Shown here: positions 8,914-17,992 of the stretch, piece by piece
How the letters are laid out: each line of letters begins with the position of its first letter
How positions within the stretch are numbered: the stretch's first letter is position 1
Assembly: GCA_052034865.1 (NCBI GenBank)
Contig: JBPOIC010000033.1
Span: 12,712-76,711, forward strand
DNA from: JBPOIC01 sp052034865
Lineage (GTDB): Bacteria > UBA10199 > JADFYH01
Direction of reading: 5' to 3'
Length of the DNA: 64,000 nt
The notes under the pieces: model-generated
Databases searched by the model: none
What the model saw: the letters and a program-made list of their open reading frames with translations, nothing else
Told to the model about the DNA's origin: nothing
Position numbers and translations under genes: made by a program

Positions 8914-9920
8914 TGCGTTGGGGCCAAAGTCTTTATTTTCTTGTTTTGTTTCTCATTCCGTTGGGGATGGTTTTTTTTATTTTCACCGAAAAAAAACGCG
9001 TCCGCGATCTTTTGCGCCTGGCAGATTCTGTACTGCTTTCCCGTCTTCTTCCAAATTTCAATTCCACCCGACATAAAATCCGCAAACTTGCTTTTCTGAT
9101 TTCTCTTTTTTTTCTCAGCCTTGCCCTCGCAGAGCCGCAGTGGGGCTATCACTGGGAAGATGTTGTCCGAAAAGGGGTCGATCTCATGCTGGTTGTTGAT
9201 CTTTCCAATTCGATGAATGCGGAAGATCTAAAACCCTCCCGACTGATGCGCGTGCGCAGGAAAATTCAGGATCTGCTCAAGAAAGTCGAAGGAGATCGTG
9301 TGGGAATGGTCGTGTTTGCTGGCAGGGCCATCCAGCTTTGTCCACTCACTCTCGATTACCAGGCAATTACCCAGTTTATTGATTCGCTCTCACCCGATCT
9401 GATTCCCATTCAGGGAACCGATCTGAGTGGGGCCCTGGATCTTGCGATGAAGAATTTCAAGGATCCCAAATCCTCGAAAGCAATTTTGGTCATGAGCGAT
9501 GGAGAGGATTTTTCGGAAGAGCTAAAAGAGATTGAAGGACGCCTGAAAAAAGAAGCGATTTCTGTTTATGTTTTGGGTTTTGGATCGATCGAAGGGGCTC
9601 CAATCCCTCTGGAAAAAGGGGAGGGGGGATTCAAGCGCGACAGTGCGGGCAATGTGGTTTTATCAAAACTTGAAGAGACAACCCTCGGACAGCTCGCCGC
9701 ATCGACCGGAGGTATTTATGTCCGTTCGGTCACAGGCGATGAAGATCTGGATGAGCTTTATGTCAAAGGCTTAAAAGGCGTGCTGACGGATCATGAAATC
9801 AAAGAGAGCAAAAAAAGGGTTTATGAGTCGCGTTTTCAGTGGCCCCTGGCTTTTGGCCTTCTGATTCTGGTGGCAGAGTTTTTGTGGAGAGAAAAAAATC
9901 TTCATAGAAAGAAAGATTAA
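8913..9920 (+). CDS. batB: BatB-like VWA-domain membrane protein
   Basis: The second VWA protein of the cluster, 335 residues, likely paired with BatA in the membrane. It has N-terminal helices (LYFLVLFLIPLGMVFFIF and LAFLISLFFLSLALAEP), the metal site DLSNS near residue 95, a conserved MSDGEDFSEE, and a C-terminal helix before a basic tail. The ATG at 8913 overlaps the batA stop as TGATG and has GAGGAGG just upstream, so a longer TTG frame from 8874 is not used. Confidence 0.9.
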   Translation: MRWGQSLYFLVLFLIPLGMVFFIFTEKKRVRDLLRLADSVLLSRLLPNFNSTRHKIRKLAFLISLFFLSLALAEPQWGYHWEDVVRKGVDLMLVVDLSNSMNAEDLKPSRLMRVRRKIQDLLKKVEGDRVGMVVFAGRAIQLCPLTLDYQAITQFIDSLSPDLIPIQGTDLSGALDLAMKNFKDPKSSKAILVMSDGEDFSEELKEIEGRLKKEAISVYVLGFGSIEGAPIPLEKGEGGFKRDSAGNVVLSKLEETTLGQLAASTGGIYVRSVTGDEDLDELYVKGLKGVLTDHEIKESKKRVYESRFQWPLAFGLLILVAEFLWREKNLHRKKD

Positions 9921-9924
9921 AAAA

Positions 9925-10854
9925 ATGTTTCGTGTGTTTATTTTCATTTTGGCCCTTATCTTCCAGACTTTACTTTTGGGAAGTATTTCTCTCTGGGCAA
10001 ACCCGAGTTCTGTTTATGAAAACTATCGGGGTGAAAAAGCCTATGAGGCCAAACAGTATGATCAGGCCCGCGAGCATTTTTCCCAAGGGCTGGTAGAGGA
10101 TTCAGAAAATTATCGGGCGGCTTATAATCTTGGAAATTCCTTTTACCGGATGGGAGATTTTGAAAAGGCCCAGGAAAGTTATCAAAAAGCGACAGGGGCT
10201 TTTGATTCGAAGTTAAAAGAACAGGCCTTTTATAATCTGGGAAACAGCCAGTATCGTCTGGGTCAGCTTGAAGACGCGATTCAATCCTACGGAACGGCGC
10301 TCAATTTAAACCCGGATAATGCCCAGGCAAAACTGAATCTGGAATTTGTGAAACGTAAACTGCAGGAGAAACAGCAGAAAGAAAAATCCCGCTCCTCTAC
10401 CGAATCTTCATCCTCCTCTGAATCTTCAAATTCTTCTTCGGGCAGTTCTGAATCTGAAAACTCAACGGAATCTTCTCCATCCAATACAGAGAATAACGCT
10501 ACTTCATCGCCCAAACCTTCTGATTCTGACACTTCAAAGAACCATGATAAATCGGGTGAGAAATCATCTGATCAAAATTCACCGTCCTCTGAAAATTCTT
10601 CTTCTACAACCCAAGGATCCACCTCGCCGAAAGAAGAGTCCAAAAAAGATAGAACCGAAAAGGCTTTGAATGAAAATCCTTTGGAGGATTCTCAAAAGGA
10701 TGGAGGTCAGGGTGCCGTAAATTCAGAAAAACGTCTCGGACGAAAAACCGCTGAGCAATGGCTGAATGCCCTCGATGAAGATCCTTCAGCGATTCTTAAA
10801 AATCAGATTCAGAAAAAAATGGGAGTGAGTAGAAAGATGCCAAAGGATTGGTAG
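9925..10854 (+). CDS. batC: BatC-like secreted TPR protein with Ser-rich tail
   Basis: A 309-residue protein with an N-terminal signal sequence ending near SISLWA, then about three tetratricopeptide repeats (for example YRAAYNLGNSFYRMGDFEKA and QAFYNLGNSQYRLGQLEDAI) that should mediate protein contacts in the periplasm. From about residue 155 to 260 it is low-complexity Ser/Glu/Asn/Lys-rich, likely disordered; the end (AEQWLNALDEDPSAILKNQI) is conserved in BatC-type proteins. It lies 4 bases after batB. Confidence 0.85.
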   Translation: MFRVFIFILALIFQTLLLGSISLWANPSSVYENYRGEKAYEAKQYDQAREHFSQGLVEDSENYRAAYNLGNSFYRMGDFEKAQESYQKATGAFDSKLKEQAFYNLGNSQYRLGQLEDAIQSYGTALNLNPDNAQAKLNLEFVKRKLQEKQQKEKSRSSTESSSSSESSNSSSGSSESENSTESSPSNTENNATSSPKPSDSDTSKNHDKSGEKSSDQNSPSSENSSSTTQGSTSPKEESKKDRTEKALNENPLEDSQKDGGQGAVNSEKRLGRKTAEQWLNALDEDPSAILKNQIQKKMGVSRKMPKDW

Positions 10855-10878
10855 ATTCAAGGAAAGCGAGTTTATTGC

Positions 10879-12741
10879 ATGCCTCATTTTAAATTATCCA
10901 GACAGGTTCTTTTTTGGATGTCCCTTTTTCTTTTCTTCTTCTCTTTTCCGATTAAAGCCGAAGAAGTCGTTTTGGAATCCTTCGTCGACAAACAAACCGT
11001 TGCCCTGGATGATCAGCTTGTTCTCACGATTCGGATCAAGGGTGCGGCTGACACATCGAGTCCTGAAATTTCAAGTCGGGGTAATTTTGATGTTCTTTCT
11101 CAAGGTTTTGCCCCGTCGATGCGGGTTGTGAATGGCGTAGTTTCGGTTTCCAAGGAATACACTTATATTCTGGCACCTCGTGCGACGGGAAAGTTTCAGA
11201 TTGGTCCCATCACCGTGAAGTCCAATGGACAAGAGTATAAAACCGGTCCACTCGAAGTTACCGTCACCCAGAGAACACTCTATCAACTTCCGCCTCTTCC
11301 CAAAGGGGCGCCTTTTCCTGGAATGCCCAATCAGAATCCGGCCCTTCCAGCATTACCTTCAAATCCATCCGGGCAAGCATCTCCTGCAAATCGAAAAGAT
11401 GTTTTCGCAACGGCCGAGGTCGATAATTCCACGCCATATGTGGGGCAACAGATCCTGTATCAATTTCGGGTCTATACAAACAAAAACATGGCGAATGGAA
11501 AATTCGAACTTCCGGATTTCAAGGATTTTCAGGCAGAGGAGATACAGAAGGGGAGGAGCTTTGTTCAGGAAATGGGAGGGGGTAAATATCAGGTCAATGA
11601 GTTCAGCATCATTCTCATTCCAAAAATACCAGGACAACAGGTCATCGAGCCAACAACGATCAAAGGTGATGTGGAAGAGATGGACGATCTTTCCTCTGCT
11701 TTTAGCGACCCTTTTTTCACAATGCGGCATTCCATTGCGAAACCGCGAATTTTAAAAACCCAGGAGGTAAACGTTCAGGTACGCGAACTTCCTGCGAATG
11801 CCCCGTCAGGGTTTAAAGGCCTAGTCGGCAATTTCAGGCTGGAGTCCGGGATTTCCACTCAGGCACTGTCAACAGGAGAAACCGCCACCTTAACTTTAAA
11901 ACTGTCGGGTGATGGGAATTTTCAGGATGCCCAGCTGGCGGAAACCTTTCAGCTTGCGGGGGCTAAGATCTATGAAGACAAGCCCAGTGTCGATCTTCAA
12001 AAAAATCTCTCTGGACTTTCAGGTACCAAGAGTTTTGGATTTGCGATCGTGCCAGAAGTTCCAGGCCGCCTGAAAATCCCATCCCTTTCGATTGTTTATT
12101 TTGATCCCAAAAAAGAAACCTATGAAACCCTGCGCAGTCAGGAGGTTGAAATTCAGGTGACGCCTTCTACCCAGCAGGAAAACCTGGCCAAGATCCAGGC
12201 CACACAGCAGGGTGGAAAAATTGTCGATGCACTCGCCGAGGATATCGCCAGCATTCACCGAGGTCCACTTCATCAGCAGACCTTGTCCCCTTACTTCTTC
12301 AAAACCATGATTCTGGTTTTTACACTTCCTCCCATTGTTACAGCCCTTACCTTGCTGATTCGCCGCCGCCGCCGCTGGGTTTCAGAGAACGGTGATTATC
12401 TTAGAAAAAAACAGGCCTTATCGCATGCGATTGGGGAGATTCGTAAAATGGATCTTTCCAAAAAATCAGAAATACCTAAAAACCTGAGCGCCATTCTAAA
12501 AGGCTATCTGGGGGATAAATTCAGCAAGGTCGGAAAGGCACTCACTCCCGTCGAAGTTGAGATTTTGCTAGAGCAGGGTAGTTTTGGAAAACAGGCCGGC
12601 CGTGGAATGCGAGAATTTTTAGAGATGCTGGATTCCTGGATTTATGGGGAGCTTCCGCGCGAAGAAGGTTGGGAGAAGAATGCAAAGTCGCAGGCCATTG
12701 AGATCTTAAAAGAAATTGATCACCAAAGGGGAATGGGATGA
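10879..12741 (+). CDS. batD: BatD-like oxygen-tolerance protein
   Basis: A 620-residue protein with a signal peptide (about residues 1-27), several beta-sandwich repeats with a Pro-rich linker (PPLPKGAPFPGMPNQNPALP), a C-terminal transmembrane helix at about 474-496 followed by RRRRRW, and a cytoplasmic helical tail. This is the BatD architecture: a large periplasmic region anchored by one helix. The tail contains EIRKMDLSKKSEIPKNLSAI. It overlaps batE by four bases. Role inferred from the family: periplasmic scaffold of the MoxR/VWA complex. Confidence 0.88.
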   Translation: MPHFKLSRQVLFWMSLFLFFFSFPIKAEEVVLESFVDKQTVALDDQLVLTIRIKGAADTSSPEISSRGNFDVLSQGFAPSMRVVNGVVSVSKEYTYILAPRATGKFQIGPITVKSNGQEYKTGPLEVTVTQRTLYQLPPLPKGAPFPGMPNQNPALPALPSNPSGQASPANRKDVFATAEVDNSTPYVGQQILYQFRVYTNKNMANGKFELPDFKDFQAEEIQKGRSFVQEMGGGKYQVNEFSIILIPKIPGQQVIEPTTIKGDVEEMDDLSSAFSDPFFTMRHSIAKPRILKTQEVNVQVRELPANAPSGFKGLVGNFRLESGISTQALSTGETATLTLKLSGDGNFQDAQLAETFQLAGAKIYEDKPSVDLQKNLSGLSGTKSFGFAIVPEVPGRLKIPSLSIVYFDPKKETYETLRSQEVEIQVTPSTQQENLAKIQATQQGGKIVDALAEDIASIHRGPLHQQTLSPYFFKTMILVFTLPPIVTALTLLIRRRRRWVSENGDYLRKKQALSHAIGEIRKMDLSKKSEIPKNLSAILKGYLGDKFSKVGKALTPVEVEILLEQGSFGKQAGRGMREFLEMLDSWIYGELPREEGWEKNAKSQAIEILKEIDHQRGMG

Positions 12742-13505
12742 AAAAATTACAAAAGGCAGCACTTCTGTTGTATTTCTCAATTTTTATCTGTCGATTCTCT
12801 TTCGGAGCCGCTTTAGACGTTCAATTCCAGTTTGATCAGGCCAACGAGGCCTATACGGCTCAGGATTATTCTCGAGCGATCAGTCTTTATCAGGGCCTGG
12901 TTGAAAAAGGGATAAACTCTGGGGATCTTTATTACAACCTGGGCAATGCCTGTTTTCGCTCGGGCAGGATGGGACAAGCCGTTATTTCCTACTTGACTGC
13001 CTTGCGTTTGACTCCGCGCAATCCGGATCTTATCGCGAACGCGCGCTATGTGATGGGAAAGCGCATTGATCGAATAGAGCCTTCCCTGTTTTCTAGAGTT
13101 CGTGACTCTTTACTTTGGGGCGGACGTGTTTTGAATCTTCAGGAAATCTGGATCCTGGCCGCAACTCTCTACGGGATTTTCTTTTTCACACTCGTACTTC
13201 ATCTTAGAAAAACGACCCGATTTCGCAAAACCCTTTCTGGAGTTCTGCTCTTTCTGAATCTTTATTTTCTCCCGGTTGCACTGGCGAAGACCTGGCAGGA
13301 AAGAGGGCAAATTACAGGCGTACTGGTTTCACCCGTCACAACGATTTACTCCGAGCCAACAAGCAGCTCTGTAAAGCTTTTTGAATTACACGAAGGAGTG
13401 GTGGTAGTGGTGAAAGAAACCCGGGGCGAATTTCAAAAAATTGAGTTGGAGGATGGGAAAAAAGGATGGACCCAGGCACGGAATATTCAAGAGGTGGGGA
13501 GGTAG
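12738..13505 (+). CDS. batE: BatE-like TPR and SH3-domain membrane protein
   Basis: Last gene of the cluster, 255 residues. It has a signal sequence, TPR units (DLYYNLGNACFRSGRMGQAV and flanking helices), two membrane helices at about residues 135-175 (IWILAATLYGIFFFTLVLHL) and a C-terminal bacterial SH3-like domain (TTIYSEPTSSSVKLFELHEG). This matches BatE. The start overlaps the batD stop (ATGA). No clear terminator follows; the next 45 bases lead into a short palindrome. Confidence 0.87.
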   Translation: MKKLQKAALLLYFSIFICRFSFGAALDVQFQFDQANEAYTAQDYSRAISLYQGLVEKGINSGDLYYNLGNACFRSGRMGQAVISYLTALRLTPRNPDLIANARYVMGKRIDRIEPSLFSRVRDSLLWGGRVLNLQEIWILAATLYGIFFFTLVLHLRKTTRFRKTLSGVLLFLNLYFLPVALAKTWQERGQITGVLVSPVTTIYSEPTSSSVKLFELHEGVVVVVKETRGEFQKIELEDGKKGWTQARNIQEVGR

Positions 13506-13548
13506 GATGGTTCCTGAATTCTGAATTATGGATTCAGATTGTTTTTAT

Positions 13549-13580
13549 TCCCCTCCTTTGGAGGGGTGCCAGGCGGGGTG
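13549..13580. repeat. REP-like palindrome
   Basis: CCCCTCC-TTT-GGAGGGG (13549-13565) is followed by TGCCAGGCGGGGTG. Short intergenic palindromes of this kind are dispersed in many bacterial genomes. The flanks (13511-13540 and 13590-13650) are built from degenerate GAATTCTGAAT/GGATTCTGAATCC-like words. It has no T tract downstream, so it is not a standard terminator. Confidence 0.5.
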
Positions 13581-13680
13581 AAGTGATCGAGAAATGAATT
13601 CAAGGATTCTTCTATCTTCTGGATTCTGAATCCTGCGTTCTGATTTCATCCCCACTGTCTCCCTCAACCAGGCGCAGCGG

Positions 13681-13709
13681 TTGACAGCGAACGAAGGATC
13701 TCGTTAAAA
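13681..13709 (+). promoter_or_regulatory. Probable promoter of the mcd-mch pair
   Basis: TTGACA (13681-13686), a 17-base spacer, then TTAAAA (13704-13709), 45 bases before the mcd start codon. The -35 is consensus and the -10 moderate. Confidence 0.5.
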
Positions 13710-13754
13710 GCGTGGCCCAGCAAAATCTCATCCATCCCAAAAATAAGGATATTT

Positions 13755-15401
13755 ATGAATCTCACTCAAGCCTTAAAAGCTGCAAAAGATTTACTCACAC
13801 ACGTGACAAAGTTTTTGGCCCAGAAAACCTCTGAGGGAAAAGAGGTTTCAACCGCCAAACTCGATACACTTCAAACCACGGCTTATGACCTGGCCTGGAT
13901 TTCCTCCGAAGTTTACGCCGCCGAGCAAATCATTGCCTATGCCGATCGCCATCCTGGTGAGCTGGAAAAAGCGCTTGCTGAATTTTTTACCGCCGAGGTT
14001 GTGACCCATTTTTCAGAAAAAGTGAGCTATCATTTTAAAGAATGGGGCGTGCAAGAAAGCATTCTCCATGAAACCATCTGGAAGCCTGAGCTCACCAAAG
14101 AGGTTGAACAGATTTTAACCCCTTCCAACTACACTCGCATTGCCCAACTGATTCAAAAATCCGGTCATGGTGGAACTTACGGACTCGATGAACAGCACGA
14201 GATGTTCCGCGAAAGCTTCAAAAAATTTGCCGAAGATCAGGTGCGTCCTTTAGCCGAAAAGGTCCATCGCCACGATCACCTCATCCCTCAGGAAATCGTT
14301 GATGGTTTAAAAGAAATGGGCTGTTTCGGTCTTTCGATTCCTCAAAAATTTGGTGGATTTCAGGACGATGCCCAGCCCGATAACACCGGCATGGTGGTTG
14401 TGACCGAAGAGCTTTCACGTGGATCGTTAGGGATCGCCGGAAGTTTGATTACCCGTCCTGAGATTCTTTCTAAGGCGATTTTGAAAGGGGGAACCGACGA
14501 GCAGAAAACAAAGTGGCTTCCCTTGCTGGCCACTGGAGAAAAAATGGCCGCGGTAGCGGTGACCGAGCCTGATTTCGGAAGCGATGTCGCTGGAATGAAA
14601 GTGACGGCGCGTCCCCAGGAATCCAATGGTAAAAAAGGATGGGTGATCAATGGCGTGAAGACCTGGTGCACCTTTGCCGGTTATGCCGACACACTCATGG
14701 TTCTTTGCCGCACCGATCCGGATCTTTCCAAAAAGCATAAAGGGATGTCGATTTTGATCGCCGAAAAACCCCGTTTTGAAGGCCATGAATTCAAATACGA
14801 TCAGCCCGAACATGGCGGTCACATCGAAGGAAAAGCCATTCCCACCATTGGATACCGCGGCATGCACTCTTATGAAGTTGCCTTCGAAAATTACTGGGTG
14901 CCTGAAGAAAATCTGATTGGCGGTGAATCTGGCTTGGGAAAAGGGTTTTATTTTCAGATGGAAGGCTTCGCCGGCGGACGCCTTCAAACTGCCGCCCGAG
15001 CGACTGGCGTGATGCAGGCCGCTTTTGAATCCGCTTTGCGCTATTCGAATGAGCGCAAGGTGTTTGGAAAACCGATTTTCGAATATGGCATGACCCAGTG
15101 GAAGCTGGTGCGCATGGCAGCTCTCATTCAGGCGGCCCGTCAGGCAACGTATCATGCCTGTCAATTGATGGATCAGCATCAGGGCCAGATGGAAGCTTCC
15201 CTTATTAAATTCTACGCTTCTAAAATCAGCGAATGGGTTGCGCGTGAAGCCCTTCAGATTCACGGAGGATACGGCTACGCCGAAGAATATGCCGTCAGCC
15301 GATTCTTCGTCGATGCGCGCGTGTTCTCAATTTTCGAAGGAGCTGAAGAAGTGCTTGCCTTACGCGTGATCGCGCCGGCGCTTTTGAAGCAGTATTTGTA
15401 G
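13755..15401 (+). CDS. mcd: Acyl-CoA dehydrogenase, probable (2S)-methylsuccinyl-CoA dehydrogenase
   Basis: FAD flavoprotein that would oxidise (2S)-methylsuccinyl-CoA to mesaconyl-CoA, passing electrons to ETF. At 548 residues it has an N-terminal extension of about 150 residues (helical) before the usual acyl-CoA dehydrogenase fold, as known methylsuccinyl-CoA dehydrogenases of the ethylmalonyl-CoA pathway do. Fold marks: VTEPDFGSDVAGMKVTA (FAD/substrate region), QTAARATGVMQAAFE, and QIHGGYGYAEEYAVSRFFVD near the C-terminus. The next gene encodes a two-domain MaoC hydratase, the enzyme for the next step, which is the main support for substrate choice. The start has AAGGAT upstream. Another branched acyl-CoA substrate cannot be excluded from sequence alone. 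Confidence 0.82.
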   Translation: MNLTQALKAAKDLLTHVTKFLAQKTSEGKEVSTAKLDTLQTTAYDLAWISSEVYAAEQIIAYADRHPGELEKALAEFFTAEVVTHFSEKVSYHFKEWGVQESILHETIWKPELTKEVEQILTPSNYTRIAQLIQKSGHGGTYGLDEQHEMFRESFKKFAEDQVRPLAEKVHRHDHLIPQEIVDGLKEMGCFGLSIPQKFGGFQDDAQPDNTGMVVVTEELSRGSLGIAGSLITRPEILSKAILKGGTDEQKTKWLPLLATGEKMAAVAVTEPDFGSDVAGMKVTARPQESNGKKGWVINGVKTWCTFAGYADTLMVLCRTDPDLSKKHKGMSILIAEKPRFEGHEFKYDQPEHGGHIEGKAIPTIGYRGMHSYEVAFENYWVPEENLIGGESGLGKGFYFQMEGFAGGRLQTAARATGVMQAAFESALRYSNERKVFGKPIFEYGMTQWKLVRMAALIQAARQATYHACQLMDQHQGQMEASLIKFYASKISEWVAREALQIHGGYGYAEEYAVSRFFVDARVFSIFEGAEEVLALRVIAPALLKQYL

Positions 15402-15434
15402 ACTACGACATTTTAAACAAACCAGGAGATTTCC

Positions 15435-16601
15435 ATGAGTTCATCCAAAATTCCTTATCCCAAATTCGAAGAATTGGCTCCGAAGCAGGAGATTCAGCTC
15501 AATCAAATCAAAACCCTTCAATATGGTCGTGTGCTTGAAGATCTGGAAGAGGGTGAGGTGTTCTGTCATCCCCGAGGTATCACAATCGATCGCGCCTTTG
15601 CCGTCGATTTTGCAACCACCTTTATGGAAACCAATCCTCTTTATCTCAATGCCGAGTATGCACGCACTCATGGTTTTTCCGATCTCGTTGTTTCTCCCTT
15701 AATGGTGATGAATGTGGCGCTTTCTTTGGGAGTGCAAAACGATTCTGAAAAGGCGATTGCAAATCTGGGTTATTACAATGTGTGTTTTGTGAAGCCCGTT
15801 TATCCCGGCGATACCTTACGCTCGATGACGAAGGTTTTAAAGCGCGACATGAAAGAAGGTGGAAAACCTGGAATTGCAACGATTCGCACGATTGCCCTTA
15901 ATCAAAAAGAAGAATTAGTACTTCAATACGATCGCAAGATAATGGTTGCACCTGCGGGAAAAAAAACCGAAGCGAGTACGATTGCCAATCAACCTTTCCC
16001 TCAGATGGAAACCCCCACGATGGAGCTTCCCAATTTCCCAGCTTCGTTTCCCAAAAATCTGACCGGCGTTCGCACCTATTTTGAAGATTTTCAGGTGGGC
16101 GATATCTACGTGCACTCCAACGGACGCACGATCACGGATGAACATTTCCCCTGGACCTATAAAGTGATGAACACGCATCCATTACACTACGATCGTCTTT
16201 ATTCGACGGCACGTACGGGTGCGATGAGCGGTGAGCCCATTGTTTACGGCGGTTTGGTGTTTGCGTGGCTGGCGGGTTTGGCAAGCCGAGATACAACAGA
16301 GAACTCACTCATCGATTTTGGGTATACCGAAGGCTATCACACACAACCGGCCGTGAGCGGTGATACGGTTTATGCCTTATCCCGCGTTCTTTCCAAAACT
16401 GACGCTCCTGCGGGAATTCCGGGTGGTATCGTCACTTTCCAAATGATCGGTGTAAAAAACATCCGTGCAAACCAGGCCCTCGAAAAATTCGGCGCCGATT
16501 TGTTCATTAAGGAAAACGATAAAAAGAAATTGGGAAAAGAAAAAATTCCCGAAAAGATCTTCGAGATTGAAAGACGCGTGTTGATTAAGAAGAAGGGGTA
16601 A
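15435..16601 (+). CDS. mch: MaoC-family double hot-dog hydratase, probable mesaconyl-CoA hydratase
   Basis: Would hydrate mesaconyl-CoA to beta-methylmalyl-CoA. The 388 residues hold two MaoC hot-dog halves: residues about 25-165 (YGRVLEDLEEGEVFCHPRG, then DFATTFMETNPLYLN) and 210-345 (YFEDFQVGDIYVHSNGRTIT, then NTHPLHYDRLYS). The second half keeps the typical hydratase-2 segment with a catalytic-type His in HPLHYD; the first has NPLYLN. It is 33 bases after mcd with CAGGAG ahead of ATG, so co-transcribed. The combination is diagnostic of the ethylmalonyl-CoA route, or of another mesaconyl-CoA-using acetate or propionate route. Confidence 0.82.
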   Translation: MSSSKIPYPKFEELAPKQEIQLNQIKTLQYGRVLEDLEEGEVFCHPRGITIDRAFAVDFATTFMETNPLYLNAEYARTHGFSDLVVSPLMVMNVALSLGVQNDSEKAIANLGYYNVCFVKPVYPGDTLRSMTKVLKRDMKEGGKPGIATIRTIALNQKEELVLQYDRKIMVAPAGKKTEASTIANQPFPQMETPTMELPNFPASFPKNLTGVRTYFEDFQVGDIYVHSNGRTITDEHFPWTYKVMNTHPLHYDRLYSTARTGAMSGEPIVYGGLVFAWLAGLASRDTTENSLIDFGYTEGYHTQPAVSGDTVYALSRVLSKTDAPAGIPGGIVTFQMIGVKNIRANQALEKFGADLFIKENDKKKLGKEKIPEKIFEIERRVLIKKKG

Positions 16602-16633
16602 AGACGTTATGGGTTATGGGTTGGGAGAAGTAG

Positions 16634-16659
16634 GGGCGTCCGCCTGAGGCGGATCGCCC
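16634..16659. repeat. REP-like hairpin between convergent genes
   Basis: GGGCG-TCCGCC-TGA-GGCGGA-T-CGCCC forms an 11-bp stem with one bulge. It sits in an AGTAGGGGCG...CGCCCGCA context seen in dispersed bacterial palindromes, and is preceded by tandem GTTATGG words (16609-16622). It may act as a boundary between the mch gene and the converging permease gene. Confidence 0.55.
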
Positions 16660-16686
16660 GCAAACACCCTCCTGCCCTGGATGTAC

Positions 16687-17838
16687 TCACCTTAATGACT
16701 GCACGATCTTAAGACCCGCTGCCCTTCGCGCGGGAATCCACGATCCAATCAATCCCACTGCCAAAGCCAGTAGCAGGCCTTCTCCAATCAGTGAGAAAGG
16801 AATCTGAATCCGAAACGATGACCTGAAATAAGAAATGGGTAAGTGCTCAAAAGGAATGCTTAAAAGAAGGGCTAAAAAACCTGCGATCAAAGAGACAGCC
16901 AGTCCTTCCAGCAAAAAGCCAAAAAGGATTGTTGTCTGACCAAACCCCATCGATCGCAAGGTTCCAATCTCGATCGTTCGGGAGGCAATCGAGGCATAAA
17001 GGGCGTTCATTCCGGTAAACACCGCGGCGATGGAGAGAATGACCGCAATGATGGAGGCAATAAGTTGTAAGGCGGTGGCGCTTTGGGCCAGCGATGAAAA
17101 ATATTCGCGCTCGGTTTTGACATCGAGCCTTAAACGCTGATCCTTTTCAACTTGTGCAACAAAACGGTCCCGATCAGACATCGAATTAAAACGTCCCACC
17201 AGAATCGAATCGTACTCGACATTAAAATCCACTTTAAAATCATTTCTTGAAATCCAGAGCTCGCTCTCAAAGGCCGAACCTTTAGCTGTAAAAAAACCGA
17301 CGATCTTGTGGAGCTGTCTTCCAATTTGAATCTGATCGCCAATCTGTAAATTTCCCATCTTCAGTCGCACCAAATCACCGACCAAAACTTCTTGAGGATG
17401 TAAAAGCGGGCTTCCACGAATCTCAAACAGATCTTGATAAAGATCAAAATTGATGGGCTCGATTCCTCGAATGGGAATCCAGCGATGGTTTCCGCCCGAT
17501 TTTGGTTTTAAGGGTTTGACCGTATAGCTTTCGGGCGAAAGCAGGGGAGAGTCATCGGGACGCTTCGCCAGGGTTGGATAGTAGCGGACGGTTGGTAAAA
17601 AATCGGCCGGCAGTTTACTCACCTCGGCGGTATCGGCGCCCTGCGTCAACATCACCACCACATTTTCACGTCCTGTTGATTGGAGGGAATTCTTAAGTCC
17701 GGTAACCATGCCATTCATCACCAGGAAAACCAGGATGGTCACGAGAATGGCGAAGAGATTGAGTGCCGTTGAAGCCCGTCTGCGAAAAAGACTTCGGAAA
17801 TGGTAGGAGTAGGGAAGTGGGGGAAAAAAATGACGCAT
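16687..17838 (-). CDS. ABC transporter permease, FtsX/MacB type (second permease)
   Basis: A 383-residue inner-membrane permease with the MacB/LolCE layout: one N-terminal helix (NLFAILVTILVFLVMNGMV), a periplasmic domain of about 220 residues, and three C-terminal helices. The coupling-helix region reads ASRTIEIGTLRSMGFGQTTI, typical of FtsX-type permeases. It lies downstream of the other permease but is separated from it by 508 bases that contain an oppositely oriented gene, so it may have its own promoter or depend on read-through. Substrate unknown; an envelope or lipid-like cargo is possible. Confidence 0.85.
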   Translation of the reverse strand: MRHFFPPLPYSYHFRSLFRRRASTALNLFAILVTILVFLVMNGMVTGLKNSLQSTGRENVVVMLTQGADTAEVSKLPADFLPTVRYYPTLAKRPDDSPLLSPESYTVKPLKPKSGGNHRWIPIRGIEPINFDLYQDLFEIRGSPLLHPQEVLVGDLVRLKMGNLQIGDQIQIGRQLHKIVGFFTAKGSAFESELWISRNDFKVDFNVEYDSILVGRFNSMSDRDRFVAQVEKDQRLRLDVKTEREYFSSLAQSATALQLIASIIAVILSIAAVFTGMNALYASIASRTIEIGTLRSMGFGQTTILFGFLLEGLAVSLIAGFLALLLSIPFEHLPISYFRSSFRIQIPFSLIGEGLLLALAVGLIGSWIPARRAAGLKIVQSLR

Positions 17839-17889
17839 GAAATTTTCAAGTATGATTTGATTTTATTTTAATTTTTTCAGGAAACTCGT

Positions 17890-17917
17890 TTGAATTATTT
17901 CCGATAACATAGATAAT
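17890..17917 (+). promoter_or_regulatory. Possible promoter of the orphan gene at 17993
   Basis: TTGAAT (17890-17895), a 16-base spacer and GATAAT (17912-17917), 75 bases ahead of the start codon, within an AT-rich stretch. Confidence 0.4.
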
Positions 17918-17992
17918 AAACACAATCCTGGGACAACCCCGGTAATTTTTATTTTATCCAAATCATCATTAAATACAAACGAGGTGAGGAAG

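Noticed and set aside
13549..13565. Terminator for the bat operon
   Set aside because: The stem is good but no T tract follows on the plus strand, so it is treated as a REP-like palindrome.
14427..15263. 278-codon minus-strand frame opposite the acyl-CoA dehydrogenase
   Set aside because: Fully antisense to a strongly conserved gene; its content is a by-product of codon bias and it has no family match.
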